This document shows positions 35,580-46,709 of a stretch of 64,000 nucleotides of DNA, in pieces. A model generated the notes under the pieces. That model saw only the letters and a program-made list of their open reading frames with translations. It searched no databases and was not told where the DNA came from. The position numbers were made by a program, and so were the translations under genes. The stretch covers positions 67,875,158 through 67,939,157 of the forward strand of contig NC_080583.1 of NCBI RefSeq assembly GCF_029962835.1. The letters are read 5' to 3'. How positions within the stretch are numbered: position 1 is the first letter of the stretch; the number at the start of each line of letters is the position of its first letter. This DNA is from Magnolia sinica. Lineage: Eukaryota; Streptophyta; Magnoliopsida; Magnoliales; Magnoliaceae.

Positions 35580-37040
35580 GGCCCACTTATGGTGGGAGCC
35601 ACCTTGATGTAGGCTTTGTATCAAAGAGGGGCCCATAGTGGCGGGGCCCCTCCATCTTTGCCAATGTCTCCCTCTCTCTCCCTCTCTCTTTCTATGATCT
35701 TGGCCACCTATGATGTGTGTATATCATCCATGCCATCTACCGGTGGACCCCATCGATGTGGGACGCACCATGATGTTTATATGTCATCCCAACCACTCAT
35801 AAGGGGCCCACCTTGATGTGGCTAGAGTAGGGTGTGGCTGCCAGTGGAGTGTGATCTGATGTGGGCCCCAGCTCCACAGCTCACATGGTAGGCTGAGTGA
35901 AAGATACCCAGTTTCAACGCTGGGACCCACCCAGCTCCACGTCCATGTGGGACCCACCATGATGCTTGTGTTGTATCCACACTGTCCAGCATCCTGGGAC
36001 GCTGGACGTGGGCTATTAGTGGAGTGTGGACTGACTGTGGGTGTACTGACGTGGGTGTACTGACATGGTTGTGGACTGACGGTGGGGCCCATGGGACCCA
36101 CCCACGTCATCCATCCATTTTGGTGGGCCACACCATATTGTATGTGTTTTATCCAAACCGTCCACCACCCTTGGACGGTGGGGCCACGTCCGTGTGGGCC
36201 CTCCTTGGTGCGTGTGCACACTCAAATCCATGGCTCAACTGGCAGACTGAATGGAGGTACCTCGTTTTAACACTTGAGGTCTTGGTATCGATCCCTGTGA
36301 CGGTGGCTAACAGTGGTATGAATGGACGGTGGGGTCCATGAGACCCACCCACATCGTCCATCCACTCAGTTGGGCCTCACCATAATGCATGTGTTGTATC
36401 CTAGCCGTCCACCATCTTTGGATGGTGGGACCCACCCCACGTGTGGGGGCAACACCGTGATGCATGTTACTGTCCATGCCTTGGATGGCCTGGACGTTAG
36501 ATATATAAAATATATATATTATTATATTATATATATTATATATTATATGTATGCATGAGGGTGGGCCCTACGTGGGATCCACCTTGCCCCTTTAATGCAT
36601 AAAGCTGCTCAGCTGCAGTGATATATATGATATATATTATATTATATATTTTATATACAATACAGTGGTGGGCCCTACGTGGAACCCACCTCTTTTTAAG
36701 AGCAGCAATGCTGCTCGTACAGCAGCTCTCTCTCTCTCTCAATGTCAGTGGCTAATTCCGTGGGTCCCATCTGTTTCACCCTCACCGTCTATCTATGGGA
36801 CCCACCATGGTGCATGTGTTGTATCCAAACCGTTCAACCATCGGTGAGCTCATTTTAGGACATGGGGTAAATGAGTGAGCTCTGAAGTTCAAGTAGACCC
36901 CACCAATTACAATAAATAGTGGGATACAGGGGCATCCACCGTTCAAAACTTCTATGGGCCACCGTAGTTCCCAATATTGTTTCTACTTCATTTATCTCTA
37001 TGTTAACTTGTGAATAGGCCGGATCTCGAATATACATAAG
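35580..37040. repeat. Foldback-family cluster inside the nested LTR
   Basis: Dense run of GGGCCCACC(A/T)TGATG ends at about 35760, 35940, 36120, 36370, 36560, 36670 and 36790, in both orientations, with TA-rich spacers near 36500-36550 and 36620-36660. The last copy (36790-37040) keeps the full internal order up to its hinge. It corresponds in position to the foldback cluster in the related inverted LTR copy at 14690-15790. Confidence 0.75.
36215..36330 (+). mobile_element. tRNA-derived SINE fragment
   Basis: Box A TGGCTCAACTGG at 36231-36242 and box B-like GGTATCGATCCC at 36284-36295, about 40 bp apart as in tRNA genes. The following ggtggctaacagtgg matches the 3' part of the SINE at 4077-4176. 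A weaker copy of its 5' half is at about 35877-35930. No target duplication was found. Confidence 0.65.
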
Positions 37041-37070
37041 GGTGGGCCTGATTTGATATTCATGAGGCCC

Positions 37071-37235
37071 ATCATTTGGCTCACTTGATCGGCCCATTGA
37101 TTTGGCCCATTTGATCGACCCATTTGACTCGGCTCATTTGACTCAACCCAGTTGACCCGGCCCATTTGACTCGACCCAGTTGACTCGGTCCATTTAAATT
37201 GGCCCATTTGATCGACCCATTTAATCGGCCCATTT
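37071..37235 (+). repeat. Tandem repeat, about 15-bp unit
   Basis: About ten imperfect copies of GGCCCATTTGATCGAC / GACTCGACCCAGTT. Confidence 0.9.
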
Positions 37236-38709
37236 GATGTATATGAGGCCCATTCGATGTGAGATCCTACAATGATGTATGTGATGATGTCTTTTGGCGA
37301 CCATGCCTTAGGAACAATGATGGTTTAACGTCCTCATTATAAGAGCAATGATGGTTAAATGTCTACATTGTAACTCTCTCGGGGACCCATTGTTAGGCCC
37401 ATACGTGTAGTGTGTAGGCCGTCTAGGCCCATCTTCGTTATGAACGGAATTCATCGCCATATAACATGTTTAGTATAGTCCAATGATTTATGCTCATACG
37501 CATCATATGTATGCTTGGTATGAGGAGTGATTGACCATAGCATATGCCTTCGGGCCAGTTGTTTATGGGCTCCTGGATAGGCGGTGATGCCCCACATGAG
37601 CGCACGATACGTGCAAGATTGTTGTATGACTGGATAGTGTGATTCATGCATTTCGCATTGTGTGACATAGTTTCTGTATGCCCTAGTGACATTAGGGTCA
37701 TAGCCGCCACAGGCATATCGTGGTTGGAAGGATTGGATACCGAAAATCTTGTTATACATGGGGTGCTATAGATGTCCATGGGTGAAATTTCTTAAACCCT
37801 TATGGTACCAGGAGGTTGCTTAACGTCTAAACTGAGTGGATGCATGAGTGCCGAGTACCGATTACCAAACGGCTGAGCTTTCCACTGTGTCGTGGTCAAT
37901 TGGAAGGGGGTGCGACCTTACCCGCCCAAGAGGAGGGGGAAAAGTTAGGCTGAGTTTGACCAGCTCGAGGAATGGGTCCGCTGTCAATGAGCTGAGCTCG
38001 ATATTGGCAGGTGGATAATGAGGTTTCTTCCACTCACCTTGTTGCGTGCAATGGAGCGGCAATCTGGTTTGGAGTGTACTAGACCACGGTGATATTCCAG
38101 AGTTGAGATGTATTAATATGTGGACTCAGATGAGAATTGGTATGCCTGAGTTGCATCTCACATCGCATGGCCGACATCATTCATGCCTTGCATCGCATAG
38201 CCTTGGTACGGCTAATAGTATTCATGTCTTGCATCGCATAGCCGTGGTACAGCTTATGGTATTTATGGATTTATCAGCATGTTTCGCATTACTCTAATAC
38301 TACATAATTGTATTACTACCTTACGCACACACTTACACCATCCTCTAAGCTTCTATAAGCTTATGCAAGACCGTTGTGTGCAAGTGACGTTGGACCGTAG
38401 CAGAGCTGATAGCAGATCATCTTAGAGCTTTTATCTATTATCATTATATTTCCCTATATGCTCATTGTACTTGTAAAGTTTTTGATCATAGTGGAAATCG
38501 ATGGAGTTTTTGGTTGTTGTTTGTGGGTTATGCCTTTGGTTATGCTTATTACGAATCAAACTGATGTTAAAAATCATCCTCGTAGCATCCCAGATCGGAA
38601 TCTGGTATATGGATGCCGAGTGCCGAGAATGGGGTTCTACGGAGGTCGTCGGCAGGATTCGGCGATCAAGAATTTTGTGAGGCCGGTTTCGAGTTTGGGG
38701 CTGAGGAAG

Positions 38710-39620
38710 AGCTTGTATGGGCTGAAACAATCTCCACGACAATGGTATAAGAAGTTCGATTCGTTCATGTTACAGCATGGGTATGACAGAACGGAGTTGG
38801 ACCACTGTGTGTTCATGCGCAAGTTCTCGGATGGTGATTTCTTAGTTCTGCTGTTATATATTGATGATGTACTCATTATGGGTAAAAACATCAAGAAGAT
38901 TGACAGGCTAAAACAGGAGTTGAGCAAGTCGTTTGTGATGAAAGACTTGGGCCTGACTAAACAGATCCTAGGAATGGAAATAACCCGTGACAGAAGCAGC
39001 AGAAATCTTTAGTTGTCACAAGAGCGGTATATTGAGAAAGTCCTAGAGTGGTTCAATATGAATGCAACGAAACCGGTCGGTACTCCACTGGATAGTCACT
39101 TCAAATTGAGCGACAAGCAGTGTCCAAAGACGAAAACAAAAGTGGATGAGATGAGGAAGATACCCTACGCGTTAGCGGTAGAAAGTTTGATATATGTTAT
39201 GGTGTGTACGCGCCCAAATATAACATATGCGGTTGGTGTTATCAACTGGTATCTTGCTAATCCTAGCAAAGAACATTGGCAGCGGTGAAATAGATATTGC
39301 GGTATCTAAGAGGCTCATCCAGGTTGAGCCTATGCTATGGTGATGGAAAACATGTGTTATAAGGCTACACATGTGCAGATATGGCAGGCGACATAGACTC
39401 CATAAAGTTTACATCGGGGTTCATGTTCACGTTTGCAGGGGGAACGGTCTCTTGGCAGAGTAAGTTACAAAAGGTCGTAGCATTGTCGACAATAGAGGCC
39501 GAGTACATTGCGGTCACAGAGGCATGTAAAGAGATACTTTAGATGAAGAGGTTCCTACATGAATTTAGCCTGAAGCAGGAGCAACACGTGGTCTATTGCG
39601 ATGTCAAAGTGTTATACACA
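38710..39620 (+). pseudogene. C-terminal reverse transcriptase and RNase H (Tork-like)
   Basis: The RT reading resumes with SLYGLKQSPRQWYKKFD. The catalytic YIDD lies at 38857-38868. A stop at 39010 and several shifts follow. RNase H pieces are recognisable to about 39600 (TIEAEYIAVTEACKE, then YCDVK), with the first RNase H aspartate region (CADMAGD) altered. The enzyme is inactive as it stands. Confidence 0.88.
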
Positions 39621-39828
39621 TGAGCAAGAATCTAAGTCAGTACTCCAAGTCGAAGCACATAGAGATTTAGTATCACCGGATCGGGATACTTTGGAACATA
39701 AGGTGTTATAACTTGAGAAGGTCCACACGGACGATAATGGGTCGACATGATCACCAAGGCTTTGCTTAAGGGAAAGTTTGAGGTTTGTAGAAACCAGTGG
39801 CTTGAAGAAGGTGAATTCCTTTTGAGTC

Positions 39829-39843
39829 GAAAAGGGGGAGATT
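39829..39843 (+). promoter_or_regulatory. Polypurine tract (Tork-like)
   Basis: AAAAGGGGGAGATT directly precedes the 3' LTR, which begins CGATGGGG, a T-to-C change of the usual TG start. Confidence 0.85.
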
Positions 39844-40568
39844 CGATGGGGTTTTTCTTCATGGCTTGATCGGTCGAGAGCTTCACTCGACCATCGAGGG
39901 GTCTTTGTCGACCAAGGACTGGCTCGACTCAAACTCCAGCGAGTTTGTTTTGAATTTTTTTGAGCGAGGGAGGTTCTTGACCGGTCGAGTGGGCGGCTTG
40001 ACCGGTCGAGGACCCTGCTCGACCAGTCAAGGTTACGCAGATTTGAGTCTGAATTTTGTGCGGACTGCGAAAATTTGAGGCGGTTTCGCAGAGGTGCAAA
40101 AGGAAAGTTGTCTAAACTATAAATAGGGGTCCCTATGCCTTTTTTAGGATATTGAGAAGGGTATTCTAAGGGTTTTCACGACTAAAGTGAGAGAGAGAGA
40201 GAGAAAGGGAGAGAGAGGAAGCTTGTGGAAGGGAGAATTCGCAGTCGACGTCTCAGCGCTTCTACGTCCTCGTGATCGATGAGATATTTCTGTTTTTCTT
40301 TTATTCTCTTACTGTTTATCCACTCCTGTGTAAGTGAAGAAGGTTTGATCCAAGTTGTGTGTGCTTGTGATCGGTTGTAACGTTCTACTTCATAGTGGAT
40401 TGTTGCTATGGACGAGGTCCCATGGTTTTTACCTCTTTGAGGGTTTTTCACGTAAAAATCTCTTGTGTCATGTGGTTTGTGCTTTGATTTATTTCATTGC
40501 TTTATTATCCCATAATTATGGTATTTTTGGGAGGCTAGATCCTAAGGTTTTGTGCAAGGCCCCCAACA
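39844..40568 (+). repeat. 3' LTR of the Tork-like element
   Basis: Colinear with 31414-32141 and ends CCCCCAACA before the CATTC target repeat. It has small deletions within the palindrome array relative to the 5' copy. Confidence 0.93.
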
Positions 40569-40573
40569 CATTC

Positions 40574-40895
40574 TGGATTGATCGTTAAACTAGACCTCGG
40601 TCCCAAAAAAATTTCAACATAACATGACAGAGCACTTTCCTTGTTCGGTGTTAACAAACACCACTAAACATTGATCACTTTCCAGATTTTGCATTAAGTA
40701 AAAAATTCGGTGTTAAGGTTGGCTTTACTTGCTAGCCTTTGGACTCGTTAAGCTAAGAGGAACAATCACTGTTGTAGAATTATAGTGAGTCCCTTTCGGC
40801 TGCCCTCTATAGGGTACTAATGTATATCAAGGAGTGGGCTCCCTAATTTAAGGGGGTGACCTTTGGTTCAGTGCTGTGATCTTGCACTAACCATG
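40574..40895. other. Unassigned spacer
   Basis: No gene or repeat is recognised, apart from a short tail near 40875 that resembles the end of the following tandem unit. Confidence 0.5.
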
Positions 40896-41765
40896 CTTTA
40901 TTTGGCCTTTATTTTCTCTAGCCATCCATTTTTCTAAACCATGGATAGGAGGGCTAGTCTTGCCTAACAAAATGGATTCTTTAAGAGTAATGAGTCATCC
41001 ATGATGGTTCCTAACTAATAGATGGATCAAATTGTTATTAGGCCTATTTTTTTAGTTGATCTCCATTGATTCCTTTTGATTGTGGATCCTACACTCAAAC
41101 CTTTATTTGGCCTTTATTTTCTCTAGCCATCCTTTTTTATAAACCATGGATAGGAGGGCTTGTCTTGCCTAACAAAATGGATTCTTTAGAGTAATGAATC
41201 ATCCATATTGGTTCCTAATTTTTCTGTCTATCAATAACTGCATGCATTGCCCGATGGATGTGAAGAAGTAGACCATTTTCTCGTCAATAATGAGACAAGC
41301 TAATTGTAGTGAATCCCCCCCATTAAGTAGTCATGCATTGTGATAGGAACTCCCAAATCCCTAGAAAATACGGCCCTTTTCATCATTTCTTTGCATGTAC
41401 CTGCAGTAGCATTCAAGTAATGTCCTTTAATTTCACATGTTTCGGCATGTGCTTTATAAATTGCTTCGGCACAAAATAAGAAACGGTCTCTCCAATAGAT
41501 GGATCAAATTGTTTATTAGGCCTGTTATTTTTTAGATGATCTCCACTGCCTCCTTTTGATTGTGGATCCTGCACTAACTATCCTTTATTTGGTCTTTATT
41601 TTCTCTAGCCATCCTTTTTTCTAAACCATGGATAGGAGGGCTAGTCTTGCCTAACAAAATGGATTCTTTAGAGTAATGAGCCAACCATGATGGTTCCTAA
41701 CTAATAGATAGATCAAATTGTTTATTAGGCCCGTTATTTTTTAGATTATCTCCATTGACCATGTT
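40896..41765 (+). repeat. Tandem array of an about 205-bp unit
   Basis: CTTTATTTGG(C/T)CTTTATTTTC starts units at 40896, 41101 and 41583. Units share TAAACCATGGATAGGAGGG, TGCCTAACAAAATGGATTC and ATGGATCAAATTG. The first spacing is 205 bp. The second is 482 bp because an rbcL fragment of about 277 bp sits inside the second unit. The function of the unit is unknown. Confidence 0.88.
41218..41495 (-). pseudogene. rbcL: Plastid rbcL fragment (nuclear or mitochondrial plastid-derived DNA)
   Basis: Read on the minus strand, this translates as an internal part of the Rubisco large subunit. [15 protein letters not shown], then [14 protein letters not shown] and [10 protein letters not shown] appear in order. 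After a short deletion near the TGGF region the frame shifts, and the bases still match the segment up to HIHRAMHAVIDRQ. The protein normally fixes CO2 in the chloroplast stroma. This piece covers roughly one fifth of the gene. Several replacements and the shift show it is dead. It interrupts a tandem repeat unit cleanly: the unit resumes at 41496 (tagatggatcaaattg). Source by plastid-to-nucleus transfer is the simplest reading. Confidence 0.95.
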
Positions 41766-41942
41766 AAACACCATTGATCAAATGGTTCATATTTGTCAAA
41801 CCAATGTGATGCTTTCATGGTTGCTCATGAAATATAAGTTGGACCTATTGAATAATCTAGATCAATGGATTGGAGTATCTAGGTGTCTCAATGCAACTAG
41901 GGCACTACAATTTACAGTGCCCTAAGAGCATTGTACCACCAC

Positions 41943-42022
<80 letters not shown>

Positions 42023-42295
42023 CAATTTAAAAAATCAGGTCAGCAATGTCCATGGTTGATAATCTAGACCCTTGATCTATTGTGTCCCACCATGGATTGA
42101 CTATGCATCAGATATCGATATTAGGATCTTTTATTTGTGGCGGCACTAAAATATGTAGTTAAGGAATAGAGACGCATCAATGCATCCAACTGGAAAATTT
42201 CTTTATATTTGTTGATTGAGTGCTCCATCCACAGTGGGACTCAACAAATCATTGGTCCTCATTATCAGAAACGGATGGTCTTCATTATTAGAAAC
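41766..42295. other. Spacer with GA microsatellite
   Basis: A GA dinucleotide run of about 37 units lies at 41947-42020. No gene is visible on either side. Confidence 0.8.
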
Positions 42296-42785
42296 GCTAC
42301 TCCCCCTACCACTGGCCTGGTGGCTAGTGATCAGTGCTATGTGGACCTCACCATGATGTGTCTTTTATTCATGCCGTTCATCCATTTTAAAGCTCATTTT
42401 AGGGCTTGATCCCAAAAACGAGAGGGGTATAAATCTCAGGTGGATCACACCACAGGAAAACAAACCATAGTGATTGGATATCCACCATTAAAATTCTCCC
42501 AAGGTCCACTGTACTGTTTATTTGACATTCAAATCCAATTTGTTGATTAGGTCATAAGATGAAGCAAAAAAACAAAGATCATCTTGACCAAAACTTTTAT
42601 GGCCCCTAATTTTTTTTAATGGTCGCAACACTGTTTCATGTAATGTGGTCCACTTGAGATTGGGATATACCTCATTTTATGGTCTCATTCTATAAAATTA
42701 TCAAGAAAAATAGATGGACGACATGGATGAAACACATACATCATGGTGGGGCCCACAGAGCACCAACCACTAGCGGAGTAGCCAA
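42296..42785. mobile_element. Foldback-family element (complete copy)
   Basis: Outer arms GCTACTCC...GGAGTAGC and the family ends CTCACCATGATGTGTC (about 42348) and ACACATACATCATGGTGGG (about 42733) are inverted. The interior shows the full family order with the hinge at about 42510 (tccactgtactgtttatttg). Non-coding. Confidence 0.8.
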
Positions 42786-42941
42786 TCCATTTCCCTTTGC
42801 TATTGCTACGGGATGGCAAAGGCACATACCTTTTGCTACACACATAACCAAAAAATTAAGGCCCCGCAAACCATATACAATACTTAGGATCTCCCGGTTT
42901 TAGCAAGGGGATGGATGGCACAGACACATAATTCCCATATT
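42786..42941. other. Unassigned spacer
   Basis: No gene or known repeat is recognised. Confidence 0.4.
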
Positions 42942-43207
42942 ATAATAATATAACGTGAAACACTTTATTAATCAAACTATTTAAATCAAGATATGAACAA
43001 TTGAATATAATATGCTATGACCATCTGATTCCCGAGTTTAAATGAATTATATGATTGCAAATACAATTATTATTAAAGGAAAAAAAAAGAAAGCAATTAT
43101 ATATAAAAACCGTTACAGGTAACACCCTTGCTAAGACTGAATCTGGTAAGAAATGCTAGAAGGAAATGGCTCAATACTACCATCCTGTAAGTGAAAGACA
43201 CCCGAAT
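42942..43207. repeat. 266-bp direct repeat, left copy (F-box gene 3' end)
   Basis: Identical to 52870-53135 except for one difference that I can see. It contains the last about 100 bp of the F-box/DUF295 reading (minus strand) plus 3' flank, detached from the gene by 9.7 kb. The homology stops at CACCCGAAT. Confidence 0.95.
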
Positions 43208-43229
43208 TTTAGGAACGGTTTTAAACCGT

Positions 43230-45560
43230 TCTAGTGCCAACAGTAACATCTTAGAAATAAAATTGTAGGAACGGTTTTAAATCGTTCTTAATGTTACAAA
43301 CGATCAAATTATAAGATAGAATTTTAGTAACAATTTCAAACCCTGATAAACACATGAAATTTAGGGTCAAGGGAAATAAATTAACAAAAGTTTATTGCAT
43401 TCCATCAAAATAGAGTTTTTTCCAAAGAAAAACATATGAAGCAAAGAGGTATGTTCATCTTAAGACTGCAACTAAGTTCATTTATCTAAAAATATCTACA
43501 ATGTTGAGTAACAAAGCATCAATGTACACGGGCAGAACATGCGCACCTAGAACTATAAGATATTCATTCTCATCCAAAAAGCCCCAATGATTTTTAGATA
43601 TTCAACAACATTTTGGACCTGCAAGATAAATGTCCTTCAGTAATTGTTACAACATCAGCCATGCAGACAGACACTATGGGGCAAACAAGAAGTTAAGGAA
43701 ATACTACCAAATTCCTCAGAAAAATAAAAGAAAATTGTTAAGGTTGCACCATAGTTGCCATGCAGGTGATTCAATGAAAATATGCAAGCAGAGAGAGCAG
43801 ATCACAATCGACACATACTGACAATAGTTCAGGTGATTGTAAGTCCCTAGATAAGAACTCGGAAATGCTTCCAAGCTGCAGACTTTTAATTTGCAAGCAA
43901 AGAGATTGTAGAGGTGTCCTTAGAAGTTCCGGCAACTAGTAATCTGCAAATGCATCATATACACATCTGGGATAGAGATGGTAACACTCGCCAGGTTGAA
44001 CACAACTAGCTCTTACTCTTCTCCAAATCATAGCTGTTTAGGCCACTTTTCTGATCATTCATCCATCTAAATTATTAGTTATTCATCTGTTATTCCTTGC
44101 TAGCCATTCATCTGTAAGATCAACAATCAGCCAACAATGGGCCCCACAATAAGGACGGTATAGATGTGCAACCTCTTCTGCAACAGGTACAAGGGATGTG
44201 TTACTGTCACTACCTAATGGGTATCAAAGTTACTTGAAATGCTGGCATACATAAAATCTATTGAAACCCTATTACATAGTAAACCAGGAAGTAAGGAAAT
44301 ATAGTTTTACCATCAGAATTTCCCTTTTCTCACATTCCGATCTAAGATAACAACTCCAAACATCATCTAAACCAACCACTGGTAAGCAAAGCAAATCTAG
44401 TAAAAATCATCAACAAAATGCAATAAAAGGAGTTCTAGTATCCCCAGATCTGAAATCGTACCTTTGTACTCATCCTTCTCCGATATGATCCATTTCCCCT
44501 CAAATGATTAAGCAAACAGCTCATAAAAGAGCTGAGGAAACATTCCATTTTCAGAATCATGCGGGAAAAACCACAACCAAATCGCTAACATGAAAAAAAA
44601 CACTCACTCATCATCCCAATTTGAAGCGGGATCCGTTTTCGTTCCATCTTGACAAAATCAAATGGGAACACTAACAAAAGTCTGCAACTCCACTGGAAGC
44701 CAAGTCCATGCAAATGGAAAACCCCGGATCAATGCTTTGCAATTAAAAGTACAAGGTCTCCAACAGGCAACAACAGAAGTTATTTCTTAGTTGTTATGAT
44801 CAATTTTTCAATGTGATCAATGGATATAAAAAAACATTGTTATTTCAACGTCATCCTGACTTGTTGTATTTACATTTTTTTAAACTCATTTCTTAGTTGA
44901 TGGTTACCACTAATATTACATGCAAGCCAATCAGGCTAGTATAGTGTCAAAACTCTGTTTTCACTGTGTTTGAAAGACGAGGAAAGGTTTCTTAGCCCAC
45001 ACTCTCAAGTCACATATAAGGATAGCGGCATCCACACCACACTAAGGGTCGACATAAGCCCCTGTCCAGTGTCTAACTCAAGCCCAAAGGAGCAAATGCA
45101 TAAAATTGGTTTGTGTCCATTTCAATTTTGGCCACTGAAAGGACCAGAGAACAACAAATAGTCTTTTCAAAGATGACTGGTTTTCAAGCACACTACACAA
45201 GTCCCAGCAGTGCCAAACCAAAATGGCACATGTTTGCTGGGACATTCATGGGGCATCCAATTATCAATATTCCTGCATGCCCATACATCTAATCATCTAG
45301 GAGTCGCATATATGAAAAAAATGGTAACAATTTGGTCCACACTCCACATCATGAAGATGTTCTAAATTGCAAATTGACTAGCCCAATTCAGTCATTTCCA
45401 CTTCCTTCCACTTCCTTGAATCAAACTATTGCAAATCAATTCAATTGAGCATCCAAATGCAACCTAGAAATTTGATTTATATTTTAATTTTTCCTAGACT
45501 GAAATAGTAGAGGTTTTCCTTGTAGTTGAATTGTACAAGAACTGTTTGAAAAAGACCAAA
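43230..45560. other. Interior of CACTA-type element, no gene recognised
   Basis: I see no identifiable exon. Short open frames on both strands look random. The downstream kinesin-13 exon expected after 45562 is not found here. Confidence 0.5.
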
Positions 45561-45561
45561 C

Positions 45562-46706
45562 CTGCAGCCTTGCGCGAGAGCACAAAGCTCAGCTAGGTCA
45601 CATAATTATCAATCAGGCTGCCCGGTTGGTCCACCTCTGCAAGTAGCTTCATTTCCTAATACAATGCAACCATGTTAATGTAAGTATCAAATGACTCGAG
45701 AATTAGTTGGCTGAGCAACTGCTTCCTACTCTTTACTAAATAGGGCTTTCCTAATTTAGTTTGACAAACCCCATCAACAAGATTCCTTTCCAACACCAGA
45801 TGGTTGGTGTAGTTCCTAGACTTGAGAGATTTGTGCCAATAAAGTAAAATTCAGCAGATGGAAAGTAATGCTTCATACACAAACTAGTAATGCTGCTGTG
45901 CTATCATGTACCAGTTTCCAAAGAAGTAAGAAACTATGTCTCGGAGTTATTTAACATAAACATTCTAGATAAGAGAAACAACACGATCAAATATAGTTTG
46001 TATACTAATGCAATCTGCAAAACAGTACTAGTAAAAACGATACTTTAGTGAGGAGCATTGCTCATGGAAATCATAAAAGTATTCCAGCCACAAAAGTAGA
46101 TCCATTGGAAAGCAATCATTCCACGAGCAATGAGGATGGAAGGAAAATTAATCGCAATCAATAATATATGTAAGAATCCACAAGTCATGCATCATTAGTG
46201 ATTGAGAAACATGTGGTGATCTTGAATTAAAAGGTAACAGAGAGCTGATGTACGACACACTTCACGCACAATCTCCATCATCTCTTCAATTTCTTTTCTA
46301 TGAGCTGAAATGAGAGCCTCTTCTTCCTACACAAGTGAAGCAAGAACACAGTTCCAAACTCAAAAAAAAAGGAAAAAGAAAAACCATTGCATACAGAAAA
46401 TGCCTTCTGATAACTGGCTACAGAAAAATGAAGAAATGACAGAAAAGAAGCTTGGAGTGAAAATAAGCTTACCTCAAGTATTGCATTGATATCTCCATCA
46501 TGACTTGTACAAGGTTCATGATCATATTGTTTTGGTGCAACATCGTTCGAGCTAGAATCATACATAGGCTGTTGCTTGTAACTGATGGTAGGCGGATCAG
46601 ATACGCCATCTTTCTTAGTCCAATTTCTCTCCTTTTCAGATTTTTCTTCTCTTGAAACTTTTCTGCGAGGAGGGGACACCTTCTGCACTTTCTCATCCTC
46701 TGCCTG
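45562..46706 (-). pseudogene. Captured kinesin-13A gene fragment (three exons with introns)
   Basis: Three exons lie in the correct order on the minus strand. Exon a is 46706-46473 (78 codons, starts QAEDEKVQKVSPPRRKVS, ends GDINAILE, GT donor). Exon b is 46326-46261 (22 codons, EEEALISAHRKEIEEMMEIV, AG and GT sites). Exon c is 45655-45562 (EMKLLAEVDQPGSLIDNYV, then a TAG where glutamine is expected, then LSFVLSRKAAG). Joined, they match the region downstream of the motor domain of plant KIN-13A, a microtubule-depolymerising kinesin associated with Golgi and cell-wall patterning. The motor domain and C-terminus are absent. The TAG and the missing flanking exons make it non-functional. Retained introns show the capture was at DNA level. 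Confidence 0.9.
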
Positions 46707-46709
46707 CTA

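Larger units (their letters stand above)
35011..38709. mobile_element. Gypsy-type LTR insertion inside the Tork-like reverse transcriptase
   Basis: It starts TGTAAGATCCGTATCC, a common gypsy LTR terminus, and is bordered by GGCT(A/G)AGGAAG on both sides (ends at 35010 and 38709). Removing it rejoins a continuous RT reading. No coding domain is present. 37250-38460 matches the LTR-like sequence at 11699-14240 in inverted orientation. The middle holds foldback copies, a SINE and tandem repeats. The right terminus is not a clear CA. Confidence 0.75.
31414..40568 (+). mobile_element. Tork-like Ty1/copia retrotransposon
   Basis: Two LTRs of about 727 bp enclose degenerate gag-pol. The target duplication CATTC is exact at 31409-31413 and 40569-40573. 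Gag and protease-region wording (CWNCGKKGHYKHEC, WVIDSGASFHATP) is close to the Tork/Tnt1 lineage. A 3.7-kb LTR-type insertion interrupts reverse transcriptase at 35010. Many stops and shifts make it non-autonomous. Without the nested insert it would be about 5.5 kb, normal for the lineage. Confidence 0.92.

Noticed and set aside
35166..35636. Open frames of 88-118 codons in the nested LTR
   Set aside because: No family signature. The region is LTR sequence and frames on both strands are equally open.
36215..36330. A true tRNA gene
   Set aside because: Box A and box B are present but no cloverleaf or acceptor pairing can be drawn; it fits a SINE head.
37071..37235. Regular short repeats considered as a CRISPR-like array
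   Set aside because: Units are contiguous with no unique spacers, the host is a plant, and no cas gene is present.
41870..42067. Arg-Glu repeat protein
   Set aside because: Translation of the GA microsatellite at 41947-42020.
45562..46706. Kinesin-13A exons as the native locus
   Set aside because: Motor-domain and C-terminal exons are absent, one exon has a TAG, and fragments of other genes lie alongside within a CACTA-type element.
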